Source: Verrucomicrobiota bacterium (GTDB lineage Bacteria > Verrucomicrobiota > Verrucomicrobiia > Limisphaerales > CAIMTB01). Taken from it: a DNA stretch of 34,914 nt. Below the pieces are notes generated by a model that had not been told where the DNA came from, did not search any database, and saw nothing but the letters and a program-made list of their open reading frames with translations. The translations under genes were made by a program, and so were the position numbers. Shown piece by piece: positions 33,201 to 34,914 of the stretch (the first letter of the stretch is position 1; every line of letters starts with the position of its first letter). The DNA lies in assembly GCA_963205105.1 (NCBI GenBank), contig CAUJJW010000199.1, positions 1-34,914 on the forward strand, read 5' to 3'.

Positions 33201-34914
33201 GCCGAACTACTTCGGCGCCGACGATTTCATCTTCGCAGGAAGCAACACCGACGGTGCGGCATCCCCCCCGGTCCGCGTCCTCCTCAACGTTCTCAACCGC
33301 GACGATGCCCCCGTCGCGGGCTCCTCATACGCCCTGAGCCTGGATGGCAAGGGCGGCAACCTCGCCACACCCAATCAGTTCAATCTCGGCGGCGGCTCAT
33401 TCACCGTCGAGCTCTGGGCCCGACGCAACACAACCACACTCCCCGCCACCAATCATATCCAGCCCCTGTGGCTCATCTTCCCCGACCTCATCGGCTCCAG
33501 CCCCTCCTCGTTTCTCGGCTGGTTCCCCGATGGCTCGATCCGATTCGCCATGGGCAATCCGCCCAATGTGGATGACCTCAAGAGCCAGGATTCCTTCCTG
33601 GACACCAACTGGCATCACTGGGCCGCCGTCTTCGACGCCTCCACCGGTCGTCGCGAACTTTTCCGCGACGGCTCCAGCGTCGGCTTCGTGACCGACACCA
33701 ATAGTTCGCCCCAGCTCGGCCTGCTCTTCCTCGGCTCTCTGCTCGGACTCGGCGACTATTTCGATGGCGATATGGATGAGTTCCGTATTTGGACCCGATC
33801 ACGCACGCGCGATGAGATTCGGTCCGACATGAATCGCCCCCTCGCCGGTAATGAGGACGACCTCCTCATCTACTACCGTCTCGACGAGGGCAACGGACTC
33901 GTGGCCTACGACACCAGCAGTCCCAAAGTCGGAACGCCCCACTTCAACGGCATCATCACCAACACCGTCACCTGGATCTCGGGCATTGACCGGTTCTCCA
34001 CCAACATCGTCCCTCGGAATAGCCCGGGCCAGGCCATCTTCCTGCCCGGCCTGGACCCCGACCGAGAGCCCATTTCCTACCAGATCACCCGCCAACCCGA
34101 TCACGGCGAACTCACACCCGATCCCGCCGTGCCCGGACGGTACCTCTACATCCCCCATACCTTATACTTCGGCGACGACTTCTTCCGTTACACCGTCCAG
34201 GCGGGCAATCGAGTCTCCAGCGAAGCCATTGTTCACATCAAGGTCGACAACATCCCCATCCCGCCCACCATCGGCGCGCTTCGGGACCAGGAACTCGAAG
34301 AGGAGGATCCCGCCCTGGTCCTCCCACTCCAACTCACCGACACCGATCGTCCCGACGGCTCGCGTCTCACCCTCACCGCGCGCTCGTCGAATCCCGCGCT
34401 GCTGCCGCCCAGCCAAATCCTCTTCAGCGGCACCGGGACCGCCCGAAGCGTCACCCTGCAACCCGTCGATGGCGAAGTCGGCACCGCCACCATCGAACTG
34501 GAGGTCAGCAACGGAACCCTGTCCGCCAGCACCACCTTCGTCCTGCGAGTGAACCCACGACTCGCCTTCGCCATCGTCAACGTCGGCGCTCTCACCAGTC
34601 AGGCCTCCAGTTTCGCCACCGCCCTCAATGACGCCGGCCATCTCGTCGGCTACACCGCGGGCATCAACGACCCAACCAACAGCCAGCCGTTCTTCTACAA
34701 GGGCTTCGGCAGCGACGCCAAAGTCTACCCCATCCCCACGTTCGGCGGCCCCACCGGCGCCGCCCTCGGTGTCAATGCCTCCGGCCTCGTGGTCGGCGCC
34801 TCCGTCGATGGTCTCGGTGCACTCGGCGGATTCAGCGTGGATCCCACGTTGGACGAACCACTCATCCCCCTGGGAAACCTCGCCGGCGGCAACCTCAGCG
34901 TCGCCACCGCCGTC
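30211..34914 (+). CDS. Very large secreted LamG/PA14/HAF-repeat protein (3' end outside window), with repeats inserted in its N-terminus
   Basis: The frame is open from ATG 30211 to the right edge, 1568 codons without a stop. Residues 1-13 (MKTQHSSRNPSHE) precede about 93 residues encoded by dispersed repeats. A signal-peptide-like segment follows (HWKLGLLLLLALLTSPPATA, about residues 114-133), then the mature start YEFSDDEVVF. Later come a LamG-like domain (about 531-714; ATFEAWVRPTQ, LDEVRIWSTARS), a PA14-like domain (about 804-957; SGTYAFAIASAHEGQLWLG), a cadherin-like repeat (about 970-1035), a second LamG (about 1041-1220; FTVELWARR, MDEFRIWTRS), another cadherin-like stretch (about 1270-1350), and HAF-type repeats from about 1451 (FATALNDAGHLVGY, ALGVNASGLVVG). 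Translation might instead start at TTG 30502, just ahead of the signal segment. Cell-surface adhesion or glycan binding is inferred. Confidence 0.9.
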   Translation, partial: MKTQHSSRNPSHEPAFRSGGRPACRRGGRPAPRNPGFKVREHGACANAALHEPCLRRGGRPRHSLESQRDSAPKPRVGPRSGPTLGKGRTNPSNPTGLRRLGATLLRFATFPHWKLGLLLLLALLTSPPATAYEFSDDEVVFSPGVSQSGGGSFYLNGILGLPNSHGPGFALLVPRQPGQTVTFQQFSARFNFRVFGNTGPNPFSFSYGNQITPGLKVVFDASPAAEGPSTISVSWKGEELARITNGYVAFPARAFSMHYEPTTGLSVSMVDYHGNTIPILDRKSILWDPAPGSRFRFDSPNTGGDLNAFIKNLNVSGIPTPYLQTPLPARTTFQDQPFNIPVTAGVWDPLTDNLQFSIASEPPSLLTTNGVTLSYANPTNATFTVQPRHGAYGIAQITVLAGYGGGLPLVPIGQYQHTILSNVPPTLSIAGDLSVPQGATRIVPFSVGSQNWPLNSLDIAIVSYPTQLVAASSLYILPVDGAPSQRNLILTPALDQTGTGTLVVRVTDGSGDSVTNTLQLTTTPSTTPPTVLGAGSSLSFNEYSGFRQYAVDLNPTEFALGSTATFEAWVRPTQLLDDRLNFVVHAGIPSPRQAMVLALQKDGSPSLSNWQNDAVPTNATRKVTLNQWHHLAAVVSGQAVTFYVDGEVSATAVLPSMPAIAAGQIYLAHEPIETKIDRPFIGQLDEVRIWSTARSAAEIKESMNLRVRPDSPGLRRDFRFDEGFLHFDGGPGGAPSARTYLGARAIDSSASQRPIILVSFPTYLPGIGLQSSVNVEEDVPSPIGLGAMVRGTNAWGAGSVIREVFFGPAGTVLTNGLLASPGFPNRPDVVTASGLSLEVPPGGPSLYGQRIRGLLLAPESGTYAFAIASAHEGQLWLGTDDSPANLQRIATSPASGIPFRRFDISPSQQIGTVTLQAGQRYAFEVRHQAGDSASGNPHLSVQWTLPSGTVESPIPAYRVLPFGSPPASDPLTLQIALKPDWGSLQLNQSLASYQPKPNYFGADDFIFAGSNTDGAASPPVRVLLNVLNRDDAPVAGSSYALSLDGKGGNLATPNQFNLGGGSFTVELWARRNTTTLPATNHIQPLWLIFPDLIGSSPSSFLGWFPDGSIRFAMGNPPNVDDLKSQDSFLDTNWHHWAAVFDASTGRRELFRDGSSVGFVTDTNSSPQLGLLFLGSLLGLGDYFDGDMDEFRIWTRSRTRDEIRSDMNRPLAGNEDDLLIYYRLDEGNGLVAYDTSSPKVGTPHFNGIITNTVTWISGIDRFSTNIVPRNSPGQAIFLPGLDPDREPISYQITRQPDHGELTPDPAVPGRYLYIPHTLYFGDDFFRYTVQAGNRVSSEAIVHIKVDNIPIPPTIGALRDQELEEEDPALVLPLQLTDTDRPDGSRLTLTARSSNPALLPPSQILFSGTGTARSVTLQPVDGEVGTATIELEVSNGTLSASTTFVLRVNPRLAFAIVNVGALTSQASSFATALNDAGHLVGYTAGINDPTNSQPFFYKGFGSDAKVYPIPTFGGPTGAALGVNASGLVVGASVDGLGALGGFSVDPTLDEPLIPLGNLAGGNLSVATAV
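30259..30312 (+). repeat. GTAGCGG/GTAGAGG double-hairpin repeat, copy 2 (inside a coding region)
   Basis: Palindromes GGCGGGCGTCCCGCCTGCC and GGGGGGCGTCCCGCCCCCC lie in tandem as at 26857-26910. Here they are read in frame as FRSGGRPACRRGGRPAPRN within the LamG gene. A truncated third copy (CGGCGGGCG) starts near 30373. Confidence 0.88.
30317..30368 (+). repeat. GGTTCATGG-ended repeat, copy 5 (inside a coding region)
   Basis: The ends are GGTTCAAGG and CCATGAACC, with 48 of 52 positions identical to copy 2. It follows the GTAGCGG repeat by four bases, and copy 3 keeps the same order and spacing (26857 then 26915). The pair may therefore move or spread together. Confidence 0.88.
30407..30530 (+). 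repeat. Compound palindromic repeat with four short hairpins (inside a coding region)
   Basis: In order: AATCCC-aac-GGGATT (30407-30421), CCCAGGGT paired with ACCCTGGG (30433-30440, 30460-30467), AACCC-aacg-GGGTT (30490-30503) and CGCAAC-cct-GTTGCG (30516-30530). Sequences of this style (CAACGGGGTTG, CCCAGGGTTGG ... CCTACCCTGGGT) are dispersed repeats in other Verrucomicrobia-like genomes as far as I recall. It ends right where the signal peptide of the LamG protein begins. Confidence 0.75.

Overview
The window is GC-rich DNA from a Gram-negative bacterium. It most likely belongs to the Verrucomicrobiota, near Pedosphaera/Limisphaerales. This assignment is inferred from family content: a fused LpxC-FabZ followed by LpxA (outer-membrane lipid A synthesis), an ECF sigma factor next to a Ser/Thr kinase with WD40 repeats, very large secreted multidomain proteins (subtilase, CotH/lamin-tail, LamG/PA14/HAF), a DUF3472 protein, and few Shine-Dalgarno sites. 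I saw no rRNA, tRNA or CRISPR.

Layout. 1-2911 (minus strand): a lipid A operon, lpxC-fabZ then lpxA (overlapping by one base), followed by the start of a basic protein whose coding region holds 16 copies of an 18-bp repeat (Arg-Asp-Asp-Arg-Gly-Val/Pro) and runs off the left edge. 2971-4666: an IS1182-type insertion sequence about 60 bp upstream of the lpxC start codon. 4729-6461: a glyoxalase-like VOC protein, a convergent PanE-type reductase overlapping its tail, and an HU protein with a clear intrinsic terminator. 6586-12270 (minus): a giant secreted subtilase with FG-GAP and cadherin-like repeats, divergent from a LysR regulator (12373-13386). 13489-15301: a small conserved protein and a secreted DUF3472 protein. 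15618-21413: a giant CotH-kinase/lamin-tail secreted protein. 21629-26657: a SYLF lipid-binding protein, and divergently a sigma factor plus a membrane Ser/Thr kinase that probably form one signalling unit. 26658-27411: a gene-free stretch packed with dispersed palindromic repeats. 27412-34914: a tightly spaced three-gene set with a PpiC-type lipoprotein, a secreted protein of unknown function, and a very large LamG/PA14/HAF protein cut by the right edge.

The most notable observation concerns the last gene. Its reading frame is open from an ATG four bases after the previous stop, straight through three kinds of dispersed repeat, into a signal peptide and on to the window end. The same repeats crowd the gap before the operon. 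They therefore seem to have been inserted in frame ahead of a signal peptide. One repeat family has fixed 9-bp inverted ends and variable cores, which could be an undescribed small element.

Together, the right-hand two thirds looks like an envelope and secretion district: large exported adhesin or enzyme-like proteins, a periplasmic foldase candidate, and a sigma/kinase pair that may sense the envelope. Functions beyond family level are inference.
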